DNA of 64,000 bases from Adlercreutzia sp910585575 (GCF_951801035.1 NZ_CATOKT010000003.1); one strand, 5' to 3'; numbered from the stretch's first letter, positions 23,699-32,756 are shown. Numbers and translations are program-made. The notes: generated by a model from the sequence alone, not told the origin.

Positions 23699-25072
23699 AT
23701 GGCGGATAAAAAGGGGAATGTGGCAGCGCTTCTGCCTATCGGGGTATTTCTGGTGCTCTATTTGGGCCTCGGCATTATGTTCGAGTACGGCATGGGCATT
23801 TCCATGGGCTTCTACAACATTCCCATTGTGGTCATCTTCCTGATTGCGCTTTTGGTGGCCTGCTTCCAGAACCGCAAGGTGTCGTTCGACCGCAAGCTTA
23901 CTATTATGGGTCGCGGCATTGGTGACAAGACCATCGTCACCATGATCCTCATCTTCATGGCCGCCGGCGTGTTCGTGGGCACCGTGGGTCGTGATTCGGC
24001 CGAGTCGGTGGCCTACCTTATGCTCTCGATCATTCCCGCCGAGTTCTCGGTGGCCGTGCTGTTCGTGGTCAGCTGCTTTGTTTCGCTGGCCATGGGCACG
24101 TCGGTGGGCACCATCACCCTGATCACGCCCATTGCCGCGGCGGTGTCGGCGGCCTCGGGCTTCAGCCTGCCTCTGTGCGTGGGCTCGGTTATGGGCGGCG
24201 CTATGTTTGGCGACAACCTGTCCTTTATTTCCGATACCACCATTGCGGCTTGTCAGGGCCAGGGTTGCAAGATGGGGGACAAGTTCCGTGAGAACTTCAA
24301 GATTGCCCTGCCGGCAGCTTTGGTCACGCTGGTCATCATTTTGGTGCTGTCCCTGGGCGAGAACATCACGGGCACGGTGCAGAACGAGTACAACCTCATC
24401 GAGCTCATTCCGTACCTGATTGTGCTTATCGGCGGCATTCTGGGCATCAACGTGTTCATCGTGCTGCTGGCGGGCATTGTGGTGGGATCCGTCGTGGTGG
24501 TGACCACGGGAGCCGTGCCTGCCACGGACTTGCTGGGCAACATGGGCACCGGCGCCGCCGGCATGTTCGAGACCACCATGGTGGCGGTACTGGTTAGCGC
24601 CATTTGCGCGCTTATCCGCGAGAACGGCGGTTTTGTGGCTCTGCTGAACGGCATCAAGCGCGTGTTCAAGGGCCGCAAGGGCGGTCAGCTGGGCATGGGC
24701 CTGCTGGTAGGCGCCATGGACATCGCCACGGCCAACAATACCGTGGCCATCGTCATGGCCAACCCCATCGCCCACGAGATGGCCGAGACCTACGACATCT
24801 CGCGTCGCAAGACGGCGTCGCTGCTGGACACCTTCTCCTGCGTGTTCCAGGGAGTTATTCCCTACGGCGCTCAAATGCTCGTGGCCATTTCCGCCTGCGC
24901 CGAGCTGGGCTATGCGGTGTCGGCCTTCCAGATCATGCCGTTCTTGTTCTACCCGTTCTTCCTGCTGCTCAGCTCACTGGTGTTCATCTTCCTCATTCCT
25001 GACAACCGCGGCTACACCCCGCAGCACGAGGATGAGGATCTCGAAGTGGTCGAGGTGGAGGAAGTAGCCTAA
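23699..25072 (+). CDS. NhaC-family Na+/H+ antiporter-type transporter
   Basis: The 457-residue protein has about eleven to twelve transmembrane helices and the NhaC-family signature region SLAMGTSVGTITLITPIA (about residues 120-137). The GAMFGDNLSFISDTTIAAC block (about 166-184) is diagnostic of NhaC/MleN-like antiporters. Members exchange Na+ for H+, sometimes coupled to malate/lactate. The C-terminal tail is acidic (EDEDLEVVEVEEVA). AGAAGG precedes the ATG. A -10-like TATACT is at 23646-23651. The specific ion couple cannot be told from sequence. Confidence 0.88.
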   Translation: MADKKGNVAALLPIGVFLVLYLGLGIMFEYGMGISMGFYNIPIVVIFLIALLVACFQNRKVSFDRKLTIMGRGIGDKTIVTMILIFMAAGVFVGTVGRDSAESVAYLMLSIIPAEFSVAVLFVVSCFVSLAMGTSVGTITLITPIAAAVSAASGFSLPLCVGSVMGGAMFGDNLSFISDTTIAACQGQGCKMGDKFRENFKIALPAALVTLVIILVLSLGENITGTVQNEYNLIELIPYLIVLIGGILGINVFIVLLAGIVVGSVVVVTTGAVPATDLLGNMGTGAAGMFETTMVAVLVSAICALIRENGGFVALLNGIKRVFKGRKGGQLGMGLLVGAMDIATANNTVAIVMANPIAHEMAETYDISRRKTASLLDTFSCVFQGVIPYGAQMLVAISACAELGYAVSAFQIMPFLFYPFFLLLSSLVFIFLIPDNRGYTPQHEDEDLEVVEVEEVA

Positions 25073-25118
25073 GCCGAGCGGGTGCGGCTAACCGCGCGCA
25101 TCACTAAGGAGCGTTAAC

Positions 25119-25146
25119 GAAGGGCCCCATCGGGGCCCTTCTTGTT
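25119..25146 (+). terminator. Terminator after the NhaC-type gene
   Basis: GAAGGGCCCC (25119-25128) pairs with GGGGCCCTTC (25132-25141), followed by TTGTT. Confidence 0.8.
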
Positions 25147-25217
25147 ATGCGGCATGGGCACTTTGCGCGCGAGGGGGTTTGTGCGACTGCGCCCCCCCCC
25201 GGCGGCGCGCCCGGCGC

Positions 25218-26024
25218 CTACCACTCCTCCAGCGGGTGGCACGCTTGCAGGGCAACTCCTTCGGGATTGACGCTGAAGTCAGCCTGCCACAGCTCCACGC
25301 CGGCGGCGCGGCAGGTATCCACCGTTGCCAGCACCTCGTCGTAGGTGGTGCCGTGGTAAAAGCGAAACCCGAAGTTGTCGTAGTAGAGGCAGTACAGGAT
25401 GACGGCGCGTTCGTTGGTTTCCAGCGAGGCGGCCAGCTCGCGTAAGTGACGCAGGGAGCGCTCGGTGGAGTTGAAAGGCGCTTCGGGCAACCGCGGCACG
25501 TACGAGGGAATCTCCGTCTGCATTTGCACCAGGGGCGTTTTCACCTCCAGATACAAGTTGTCGTTCACCAGGAAATCAAGGCGCGAATCGCCCAGGGGAA
25601 CCTCGCGGCGCACGGTGCTTACGGGGCCCGTGACGGCCTCGAGCGCCCCTTCGCGCAGAAACTGCTCCACGTAGCGGTTCGAGGCGTTCTGGTTAATGCC
25701 TATCCAGGGCTTCACCGCGTCCTCGGGCTGCGCCAAGGAGTAGGCCTCTACGGTCAGGGGCATTTTGCGCTTGGGGTTATGGCTGTCGGATACCAGGCAG
25801 GGGCGTCCCGCCAGATCGAGCCCGCCAATGCGCGACACGGCGGGGCAGTGGCAGCGCACCACCGGACCCTCCCCGAAATCCACGTCCATGATGAAGCGGT
25901 TCGGCCGCGCCACAATGACGCCCTCGCGTAAAGGCTCGGGGAAGGGAATGAAGGGCTCGCCGGTTGAAAGCGGGACCTCTGGGGGATCCTGAGCGGCCGG
26001 AGCGTCGTTGGCGATGCGAACCAT
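25218..26024 (-). CDS. sfsA: SfsA family protein
   Basis: The 268-residue protein shows the SfsA plan: ARPNRFIMDV, CHCPAVSRIGGL, NPKRKMPLTVEAY, IGINQNASNRYVEQFL, DSRLDFLVNDNLYLEVKT and FNSTERSLRHLRELA, in that order. The DFL...EVK block resembles a nuclease-like active site, and E. coli SfsA has been described as a DNA-binding protein affecting maltose use. Its biochemical role is still poorly defined. It lies nine bases downstream of the amidotransferase gene and is probably co-transcribed with it. It lacks a strong ribosome binding site and may be translationally coupled. Confidence 0.85.
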   Translation of the reverse strand: MVRIANDAPAAQDPPEVPLSTGEPFIPFPEPLREGVIVARPNRFIMDVDFGEGPVVRCHCPAVSRIGGLDLAGRPCLVSDSHNPKRKMPLTVEAYSLAQPEDAVKPWIGINQNASNRYVEQFLREGALEAVTGPVSTVRREVPLGDSRLDFLVNDNLYLEVKTPLVQMQTEIPSYVPRLPEAPFNSTERSLRHLRELAASLETNERAVILYCLYYDNFGFRFYHGTTYDEVLATVDTCRAAGVELWQADFSVNPEGVALQACHPLEEW

Positions 26025-26033
26025 GGGCGTGTG

Positions 26034-26987
26034 CTAGCCGCGCTCGGCGCCGTAGCGCTCGGCGGCGCCGGCCAGGGCGCGGAAGATGCCGCGGTGACGG
26101 TCAAGGTACTCGGGATGCCACTGCACGCCCAGATAGAAGGGAAGGGCCGGGTCTTCCACGGCCTCCACGACCCGGTCCACGCTGGAGCGGGCGCTGACCA
26201 GCAGCGGCTTTGCCACGTGATCGATGCCCTGATGGTGCATGGAGTTGACGGCGAAAGTGCCGGCGGCGCTGAGCGTGCCGGCCAGAAGGCTGCCGGCGGC
26301 AATGCGCACGGTATCAGTGGTGCGGTCGTAGGGGGGCTCTTGGCGGTGGCCGATGCCCGTGACGCCGCAGTTGTACAGATCGCGGTATAAGCTGCCGCCC
26401 AAAGCCACGTTCATCACTTGCATGCCGCGGCAAATGCCCAGAGTGGGCAGGCCGCGCTCGTGGGCCAGTTTTGCCAGTTCCAATTCGAAGCCGTCGCGGT
26501 CCTCGCTGACGGCCAGCAGGCCGTCCAGGCAGGGAATACGCGGGCCGTCGGAAGCCGAAAGCACGTGGCGGCCGTCCAGCTCCGTTACCTCGTCCACATC
26601 GGGCAGCGCGCCCATGGCCTGCTCGAAGGCGGCATCGGAGACGTAGTGACCGCAGAAGGGCACCTCGGCGCCGGTGGAGCGGCAGCGCGAGGAGGACGAG
26701 GAGCCGCAGCCCAGATGGGCCACGTCTTCCATGGCCATGCCGTCGCGGTTGTCGTCGGGCGCGGGCACGTAGTAGCGCGGGTGGATGTCGCCGCCGCCGG
26801 TAATGACCAGGCCGTCCAGGCTGTCGATGACCGCGCGGGCCTGACGGCGATTCACCTCGGCGCCCCCAGGGACCGGCGTAAGCAGCACCGGCGTAGCGCC
26901 TGCTGCTGCCACGCGGTTGATGTATTCGACGTTGACGCGCTGATAGCCGTCGGCCTCGTTCAGGGTGGTGGTGATGCCAATGATCAT
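26034..26987 (-). CDS. Class I glutamine amidotransferase-like (peptidase C26) hydrolase
   Basis: The 317-residue protein belongs to the gamma-glutamyl-gamma-aminobutyrate hydrolase (PuuD-like) group. It has GLVITGGGDIHPRYY (about residues 59-73), the nucleophile elbow GICRGMQ with Cys186, and the His-Glu pair in GVQWHPEYL. PuuD homologues are about 250 residues. The excess is an insertion at about residues 82-160 containing a Ser run and four Cys (GCGSSSSSRCR, PFCGHY, IPCLDG), placed just before the helix that leads to the nucleophile. The ATG at 26987 has AGGAAG about 13 bases upstream. A longer frame is open but includes the divergent promoter. Substrate not known. Confidence 0.85.
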   Translation of the reverse strand: MIIGITTTLNEADGYQRVNVEYINRVAAAGATPVLLTPVPGGAEVNRRQARAVIDSLDGLVITGGGDIHPRYYVPAPDDNRDGMAMEDVAHLGCGSSSSSRCRSTGAEVPFCGHYVSDAAFEQAMGALPDVDEVTELDGRHVLSASDGPRIPCLDGLLAVSEDRDGFELELAKLAHERGLPTLGICRGMQVMNVALGGSLYRDLYNCGVTGIGHRQEPPYDRTTDTVRIAAGSLLAGTLSAAGTFAVNSMHHQGIDHVAKPLLVSARSSVDRVVEAVEDPALPFYLGVQWHPEYLDRHRGIFRALAGAAERYGAERG

Positions 26988-27158
26988 GGTAGTGCTCGCA
27001 CTTCCTTTTCGCTGATAGTTTCGAACAGGGTAGCACGGAGCAGGGGGAATGCGACATAGATAAAAGCGAATGCAGGATGTTAATCCGAGATCGGCCGGGG
27101 CGCTCGCGTTTGATGGCTCGTTCGCTACAATAGGCGCAGCAAGTGGAAAGGACGGGCT

Positions 27159-27605
27159 ATGAGAGCAGTGGTGCAATGCGTCAGCCGTGCATCGGTGACG
27201 GTGGATGATCAGGTAGTTGGCTCTATTGGCAAGGGCTTCGTGATCCTGTTGGGGGTGGGCCATGGCGACACTGAGGTCGAGGCCGAGCGCCTGTGGCGAA
27301 AGATTTCCAAGCTGCGCGTGTTCGACGACGCTGAGGGCAAGACCAACTTGAGCTTGGTCGACGTAGGCGGGGAAGTGCTGGTGGTAAGCCAGTTCACGCT
27401 GTACGCCAACTGCCGCAAGGGCAACCGCCCCTCCTTTACCGAGGCCGGCGACCCGGCGGTGGCCGAGCGACTCTACGAGCACTTCGCCGAGCTGGCCCGT
27501 CAGGACGGCTTCCCCGTAGCAACGGGTCGTTTCGGCGCCATGATGGACGTGGCTCTGGTCAACCACGGTCCGTTTACGCTGTGGCTGGATACGGAGCAGT
27601 GGTAA
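27159..27605 (+). CDS. dtd: D-aminoacyl-tRNA deacylase
   Basis: This 148-residue protein is a full-length Dtd. It hydrolyses D-amino acids (and glycine from mischarged tRNA-Ala) from tRNA in the cytoplasm. The two diagnostic active-site motifs are present: SQFTLYA (about residues 77-83, canonical SQFTLxA) and NHGPFTLWLDT (about 133-143, canonical NxGPxT). GGAAAGGA precedes the ATG. A -10-like TACAAT is at 27126-27131. It is divergent from the amidotransferase gene. Confidence 0.96.
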   Translation: MRAVVQCVSRASVTVDDQVVGSIGKGFVILLGVGHGDTEVEAERLWRKISKLRVFDDAEGKTNLSLVDVGGEVLVVSQFTLYANCRKGNRPSFTEAGDPAVAERLYEHFAELARQDGFPVATGRFGAMMDVALVNHGPFTLWLDTEQW

Positions 27606-27758
27606 GGGCGCTTCTGCTGTTTCGGGACGCAGTGCCGGCGTGGCCCCTAAGGAGAGCGGGTGTCATTTCGCCCACCGGGAGGATTTTGCCCAGACGATTG
27701 TGGCTCGCGGTCTGGTACCGTGAAGCCGTTCGCTCGTACGTGGAAAGGAACGTGCACT

Positions 27759-28316
27759 ATGAATAAAACAGCTGCCATTATGTTGGCCGACGGGTTCGAG
27801 CCGGTAGAGGCCATCGGGCCGGCCGATGTGCTGCGTCGCGGCGGTGTGGCCGTGGATCTGGTGTCTGTCATGGGACGCAAAGAGGTGCTGGCGGCCCAAG
27901 GCGTGACGGTCACTGCCGATACCCTGGTGGAGGACGTGCGCCTCGACGTTTACGACATCGTTATTGTGCCCGGCGGCTCGGTGGGCGTGGAGAATCTAGC
28001 TCAGTGTGAGGCCCTGGCCGAGGACCTGCGCAAGCGCATGGCCGACGATCGCCCCGTGGCATCCATTTGCGCCGGCCCCACCATCTTGGCCGACCTCGGC
28101 TTGCTGGAGGGCCGCGAGGCGGTGTGCTACCCCGGCTGCCAGACGAACTTCCCCGAAGGTGTGTATCAGGCGGGTAGCGACGTTGCGGTTGACGGCAACC
28201 TCATTACGGCTACGGGCCCGGCGGTGGCCCTCGTGTTCGGCATCGCTATCCTGAACGCGCTTATGGGTGACGCCGTGGCCGCCCAGGTGGGTCGCGACAT
28301 GCTGCTTTTAAAGTAG
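27759..28316 (+). CDS. DJ-1/PfpI family protein
   Basis: The 185-residue protein is of the DJ-1/ThiJ type: AIMLADGFEPVEAIGPADVLRRGG with the conserved Glu near residue 15, IVIVPGG, and the nucleophile elbow ASICAGPTILADLGLL with Cys at about residue 104. Bacterial members include YajL-type proteins, proposed as chaperones or glyoxalase/deglycases; which activity applies is uncertain. The ATG at 27759 has GGAAAGGAA upstream, and an in-frame extension to 27660 lacks a ribosome binding site. It follows dtd on the same strand with a 153-base gap. Confidence 0.88.
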   Translation: MNKTAAIMLADGFEPVEAIGPADVLRRGGVAVDLVSVMGRKEVLAAQGVTVTADTLVEDVRLDVYDIVIVPGGSVGVENLAQCEALAEDLRKRMADDRPVASICAGPTILADLGLLEGREAVCYPGCQTNFPEGVYQAGSDVAVDGNLITATGPAVALVFGIAILNALMGDAVAAQVGRDMLLLK

Positions 28317-28402
28317 GAAAGCGGCGCCGCAGGACAACTTCCGCGCCTGTGCTGACGCTAGACGCACCACAGGCGAAAGCGAGCGGCGCGACGGTGCCAA
28401 TT

Positions 28403-28436
28403 AAAGGGGCGATTCCTGGTGGGATCGCCCCTTTTT
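28403..28436 (+). terminator. Terminator after the DJ-1 family gene
   Basis: AAAGGGGCGAT (28403-28413) pairs with ATCGCCCCTTT (28424-28434) and is followed by TT and A. Confidence 0.85.
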
Positions 28437-28607
28437 AGTAGCGGAAACCATCTCCCCTATTCTCGGGTATATTCTGTATTTCCCCAGGTGAAGTCAGGGT
28501 AAATACCCGAATGCGGGCGATGTTTCTTCCGTGGCTCTTCCGTAATCTGCAAAGCGTTCGCCCCGCAAGGGAGGGACGGACGCGAACCGTTTACAAGGAG
28601 GAATCAC

Positions 28608-30317
28608 ATGGACACCAATCTTTCTCGCCGCGGATTTCTGACCGGCGCCGCAGCTGCGGGCGCCCTGGCCGCCATGGGCCTGGCCGGCTGCGCCCCGCAG
28701 CAGGCTGCCGAGGGCACCAAGACCGCTGACACCGGCGCCGCTTCTTCGTGGCGCGACAAGCCCGAAATGCCCACCGACATTGCCGAGACGCTGGAGGCCG
28801 ACATCGTTGTAGTGGGCGCGGGCAACGGCGGCGTGGTGGCCGCCGCCACGGCCGCCCAGAACGGCGCGAAGGTCATCGTGCTGGAGAAGGCCGGCGAAGT
28901 GATGGCCGCCCGCGAGGCCGTGGGCGCCATCAACTCGAAGCTGGAGCCCGACCATCCCGTGGACGTGCCCGAGCTGCTGAACTATGCCGCCGATGTCCAG
29001 TCCGGCGACGCCAACATGCTGCTGTACAAGACCTGGGCCGAGAAGTCCGGCGAGATGATCGAATGGTACAAGGAGACGCTGGAGCCCAAGGGCATGCTCT
29101 TCCCCTTCGAGTGGCACGCGCCCGACGATCCGCACGCCTACTACCCGGCCATGTGCTATAACCCCTGCATCGGCGAGTACAACCCCGACGGTCCGAACTA
29201 CAACTCCTACGCTCACGTGGCCGTGCTGGCCGATGTGTTCACCCAGGAGCTGGGCGGTGAGATTCTGTTCAACACCCCGGCGAAGATGCTCGTCCAGGAC
29301 GAGAGCGGCAAGGTGACGGGCGTTATTGCCGAGAGCGCCGACAAGGGCTTCATCCAGGTGAACGCGGCCAAGGGTGTCATCATCTGCACGGGCGGCTACG
29401 GGGCCAACACCGAGATGCTGAACGATCTGTGCGAGACGGCCACGAAGTGGTGCGGCCTGACGAGCGCCACCACCGAGGAGGGCGACGGCATTCGCATGGC
29501 CCTGTGGGCCGGTGCCGAGCTGGAGCCCGGCGGTGGTGCCATGGTGTGGAACCGCGCCATTCTTCCCGACGGCTTCGAGTTCTCCGATGACCGCACCGGT
29601 GGCGACATCTTCCTGCCTGGCAGCCAGCCCTTCCTGCACGTAAACGTGAACGGCGAGCGCTTCATGAACGAGGACCAGTGCTATCCCATGAGCTACGCCC
29701 AGGGCGCCCAGCAGCCGCGTCACTTCTCCTGGATCGTGTGGGACGGCAACTACTGGGAGGACATCGCCCAGTTCGACACCTGCGGCTGCTCGCGCCTGTA
29801 TCCGGCGCCCTCCGGCACCGCCTTCAATGCCGACGTCTACGATTGCGAGGCGCTGACCAAGGAGCACCTGGACGAGTTCTGGCTGAACCCGCGCTTGGAG
29901 AACGGCTCGCTCAAGAAGGCCGACACCCTGGAGGAGCTGGCCGATATGATGGAGTTCGACGCCGACCAGAAGGCCACCTTCCTGGCCACGGTGGCTCGCT
30001 ACAACGAGATGGCCGCCAAGGGTGAGGACACCGACTTCGGCAAGCCGGCCTACCGTCTGTCCGACGTGGAGAAGGCGCCGTTCTACGCGGCCCGCATTGC
30101 CGGCGCACTGCTGGTGACCATCCACGGCGTGATCACCGATGTGAACTCCCAGCCGCTGAACGCCGACGGCAAGCCCATCGAGAACCTGTACGTGTGCGGT
30201 AACGACCAGGGCGGCTTCTACCCGCACAACTATCCCAGCAACTTCACGGGCATCAACGCCGGTCGCGTGGCCACCTTCGCCCGCATCGCCGCCAAGCACG
30301 CCCTGGGCGTGGAGTAA
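28608..30317 (+). CDS. Secreted FAD-dependent reductase (fumarate reductase-like)
   Basis: The 569-residue protein has a twin-arginine signal (LSRRGFLTG), a lipobox-like LAGC near residues 25-28, and the FAD dinucleotide fold GAGNGG at residues 70-75. The C-terminal signature is GKPIENLYVCGNDQGGFYPHNYPSNFTGINAGRVATFARIAAKHA. It should act outside the membrane as a terminal reductase for an organic acceptor. Without a cytochrome domain it needs a separate electron donor. Base composition is like the rest of the chromosome, unlike the flavoprotein at 19878. AAGGAGG precedes the ATG. It is convergent with a membrane LuxR gene, the usual partnership in Eggerthellaceae. Confidence 0.92.
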   Translation: MDTNLSRRGFLTGAAAAGALAAMGLAGCAPQQAAEGTKTADTGAASSWRDKPEMPTDIAETLEADIVVVGAGNGGVVAAATAAQNGAKVIVLEKAGEVMAAREAVGAINSKLEPDHPVDVPELLNYAADVQSGDANMLLYKTWAEKSGEMIEWYKETLEPKGMLFPFEWHAPDDPHAYYPAMCYNPCIGEYNPDGPNYNSYAHVAVLADVFTQELGGEILFNTPAKMLVQDESGKVTGVIAESADKGFIQVNAAKGVIICTGGYGANTEMLNDLCETATKWCGLTSATTEEGDGIRMALWAGAELEPGGGAMVWNRAILPDGFEFSDDRTGGDIFLPGSQPFLHVNVNGERFMNEDQCYPMSYAQGAQQPRHFSWIVWDGNYWEDIAQFDTCGCSRLYPAPSGTAFNADVYDCEALTKEHLDEFWLNPRLENGSLKKADTLEELADMMEFDADQKATFLATVARYNEMAAKGEDTDFGKPAYRLSDVEKAPFYAARIAGALLVTIHGVITDVNSQPLNADGKPIENLYVCGNDQGGFYPHNYPSNFTGINAGRVATFARIAAKHALGVE

Positions 30318-30388
30318 ACGCAGCTAAGCGCGTAGCGCAGCCCCCAGCTTTTCCCGAGCCTGCCACCCTCCCCGCAGGCACCGTTTCG

Positions 30389-30420
30389 GCCCCTTGTCGC
30401 ATACGCGGCAAGGGGCTTTT
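30389..30420 (+). terminator. Terminator between the flavoprotein and LuxR genes
   Basis: GCCCCTTG (30389-30396) pairs with CAAGGGGC (30409-30416), with additional pairing inside the loop, and is followed by TTTT. Confidence 0.75.
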
Positions 30421-30433
30421 GCGTTGGGTGTTC

Positions 30434-32215
30434 CTAATTTTCTGCTTCTTGCTTTTGCACGAGGTCAATGAGCTCCTGGCGCGAATGGACGCCCAGCTTG
30501 GCGTAGATATGCTTGGCGTGAGTAGCCGCGGTTTCGCGGCTGATGATCAGCTCATCGCGGATGTAGGGGATAGAGCGTCCTTGGGCCAAGAGTGCGAACA
30601 CCTCGGTCTCGCGCGGGGTGAGGCGGTGGGTTGCCGCCAGGGCCGTTACGGCGCTGGTCTCTGCAGAAGCCGCAGAAGCGGCGGCCGCGGTGGTTGAACT
30701 TTGCGCGGTGGGCGTCGCTGGAGCGACGGGCGCGGTGGCCGCATTCTGCGGGGTGAGCGTGGCCGGCAGGGTTGTCGGCTCCGCGCTTTGCGTGGCGAGC
30801 GTCGCAGACCCTCCAGGCGCAGTGGTCGATGCGTCGGCAAAGTTGGTGGCGTTGGTGTGGCTGGCGAGAGATGCGACCAGGGCGTTGGCGCTGCTCGCTT
30901 CCAGGCCTTCTGATCCCTTCTCGAGATCCACGCGATGGAAGACGGCGGTGTCGTTCAGTGTGAGCATGGTGACCACCACCAGTGCTACGATGCACAGCGT
31001 GGCAGCCCACAGAATGCCGTCGGGCGCGGTGGCCGCCAGCGGGGCTACGCAGACCCACAGGGTGCAGCCCACTAAGTCGCCGGCATGCACGAACAACCAG
31101 CCCCAGCTGGTGGCTTGGGTCGGGGTGGCCTGTCCGCTGGCGGCATAGCTAGCGAAGTAGATCTGCGCGATGAGGCAGAAGGTGAAGCGGCCGGCCAGCG
31201 AGGCGGCAAAGGTCACAATGCCGCCTTCGGGGCCCAGAAGGATAATGGCGGCAAAGCCAATGACCAGCACGGGGCACATCCAGCGGTAGAGAAACGCCAG
31301 GGAAATACGGCGCGGACCCGACAGGGCAAAGACGGCCACAATGGCCATCATGAGAGCACTGATCAGCAGAATAATTTGCAGGGCCAGCCCCTGCACCTCG
31401 GACTGATCGATCATTCCCGCAATGCTGACCACCGAGAAGACGCCCATGATGCCAAAGCCAACCCGGCTGAGTTTGGAGGTTCGGTGGCCTGCCCCGGAGT
31501 GGTTATCGTATGCGACCCCGTGATGCCGAGAGTCCGAGCGTCGCGACTGGCTCGTTGGCGCCAAATGGGAAGCAGTCTCTTCGCTATCAGCGGAAGCCCG
31601 GGTCCTCGCTATGTGGGCGAGCGCCTGTTCTCTGCGGGCGATCTGCGGAGTCCAGACCAAATGGAAGCACCACCCCGAAAGCAGCGGGAAAAGGCTCGCA
31701 AGCGTCACCGCCACCCATCCATCGGTAGCCGACACCAGCAGAACGAGCAGGGCGGCCGAGACGGCCGAGATTGGCGCAAGACTTTCTGCGCTTTCCCGTG
31801 AAATGACGGCATAATATTCGCCCCACATGACCCAAAGGAGTGCGCTGCCGATGCCCGTTGCTACAGATCCGACGGCAAAGGCCGCTGCCTCCAGCACGGG
31901 ATTGGGCAGGCTGAGAAACATGAAAGGCGTGCTGAGCCCGGTGAGTAGGGGAACGGCCACGATCAGGCTCCGCCGGGAAGTGGGAGCTCCGAAGTGAGGC
32001 TCCGCTAGAAGAATCACGGCAAGCGCTACAACCGAGGATCCTAGGGGCATGAGAGTGTAGAACAGCTCGATGCCGATATTCGCGCTGCCCGATGCCCGGG
32101 GCATGCCCTCGAAAGCCCCGGCGGCATTCGTGTAGAACACGCAGAACACCCACGCCAGCAGAAAACCCCAGCCCAATTGCCGCAACGGCGCGACCGCGTT
32201 GCCCTGATCGTGCAT
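30434..32215 (-). CDS. LuxR-type regulator with polytopic membrane domain and Ala/Thr linker
   Basis: The 593-residue protein has about twelve hydrophobic segments over residues 10-420. A long low-complexity linker rich in Ala, Thr, Pro and Ser (about 440-525) follows, and then a C-terminal LuxR helix-turn-helix (LTPRETEVFALLAQGRS, IISRETAATHAKHIYAKLGVHSRQEL). The start at 32215 is chosen because GGGAGGGG lies five bases upstream; longer in-frame extensions have no such site. It is convergent with the flavoprotein at 28608 and is its likely regulator. The linker is much longer than in the LuxR at 18125 and probably lets the DNA-binding domain reach away from the membrane. Confidence 0.88.
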   Translation of the reverse strand: MHDQGNAVAPLRQLGWGFLLAWVFCVFYTNAAGAFEGMPRASGSANIGIELFYTLMPLGSSVVALAVILLAEPHFGAPTSRRSLIVAVPLLTGLSTPFMFLSLPNPVLEAAAFAVGSVATGIGSALLWVMWGEYYAVISRESAESLAPISAVSAALLVLLVSATDGWVAVTLASLFPLLSGWCFHLVWTPQIARREQALAHIARTRASADSEETASHLAPTSQSRRSDSRHHGVAYDNHSGAGHRTSKLSRVGFGIMGVFSVVSIAGMIDQSEVQGLALQIILLISALMMAIVAVFALSGPRRISLAFLYRWMCPVLVIGFAAIILLGPEGGIVTFAASLAGRFTFCLIAQIYFASYAASGQATPTQATSWGWLFVHAGDLVGCTLWVCVAPLAATAPDGILWAATLCIVALVVVTMLTLNDTAVFHRVDLEKGSEGLEASSANALVASLASHTNATNFADASTTAPGGSATLATQSAEPTTLPATLTPQNAATAPVAPATPTAQSSTTAAAASAASAETSAVTALAATHRLTPRETEVFALLAQGRSIPYIRDELIISRETAATHAKHIYAKLGVHSRQELIDLVQKQEAEN

Positions 32216-32537
32216 AGAAACCCCTCCCTTTGTTGGCAGCATTGTACCGCGCCCGCCGCCCGAATGGCAGGGAACTTGCACCCTGACAGCCCCTGTGCTA
32301 TTATCCCTTCTTGCCGACAAGGCGGCGGCGCTCTTGGCAGCGCGAATAATACCTGGCGGCTCCGTTTCATGGACGAGAGCTGCGCGGCTCGACCGCAGGC
32401 CTGACAAGCAGGTCATTTCAAAGCCAAATCCGCTTTTTGGTTTTTTACGCCCTTGTGCAAATTTCTCCCCAAAACATCTTGAATCTTTGCTACTATTTTG
32501 CGTTGCTGCTTTATCAGACCGCTTGGAGGAGCAACTT
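32216..32537. other. infA leader and divergent promoter region
   Basis: No gene is supported. The left end is the LuxR 5' region. A good promoter for infA lies at 32276-32304, which would give a leader of about 225 nt. Near 32420-32447 a short CCAAA/TTTGG hairpin followed by six T residues resembles a weak attenuator. A second AT-rich patch with TACTAT at 32491-32496 may be another -10 element. Confidence 0.4.
32276..32304 (+). promoter_or_regulatory. Candidate promoter of the ribosomal alpha operon
   Basis: TTGCAC (32276-32281) and TATTAT (32299-32304) are separated by 17 bases. Transcription from here would read through a ~225-nt leader into infA. Confidence 0.55.
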
Positions 32538-32756
32538 TTGGCTAAAGAAGATGTAATCGAACTCGAGGGTACGGTGCTCGAAGCCCTGCCCAATGCGATG
32601 TTCAAGGTGGAACTAGAGAACGGTCACACCATTCTCGCTCACATTTCCGGCAAGATGCGTATGCACTACATCAAAATCCTGCCTGGAGACCGCGTCACTG
32701 TGGAGCTTTCCGTCTACGACCTCAATCGTGGTCGCATCACCTACCGCTTCAAGTAG
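32538..32756 (+). CDS. infA: Translation initiation factor IF-1
   Basis: This 72-residue single OB-fold protein binds the 30S A-site during initiation. Its sequence AKEDVIELEGTVLEALPNAMFKVELENGHTILAHISGKMR...RGRITYRFK is typical of IF-1 at normal length. The start codon is TTG at 32538, fixed by the family N-terminus and by GGAGGAG just upstream. No ATG or GTG is available at that place. TTG starts lower initiation and may hold IF-1 at a limited level. It is the first gene of the alpha operon. Confidence 0.96.
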   Translation: MAKEDVIELEGTVLEALPNAMFKVELENGHTILAHISGKMRMHYIKILPGDRVTVELSVYDLNRGRITYRFK

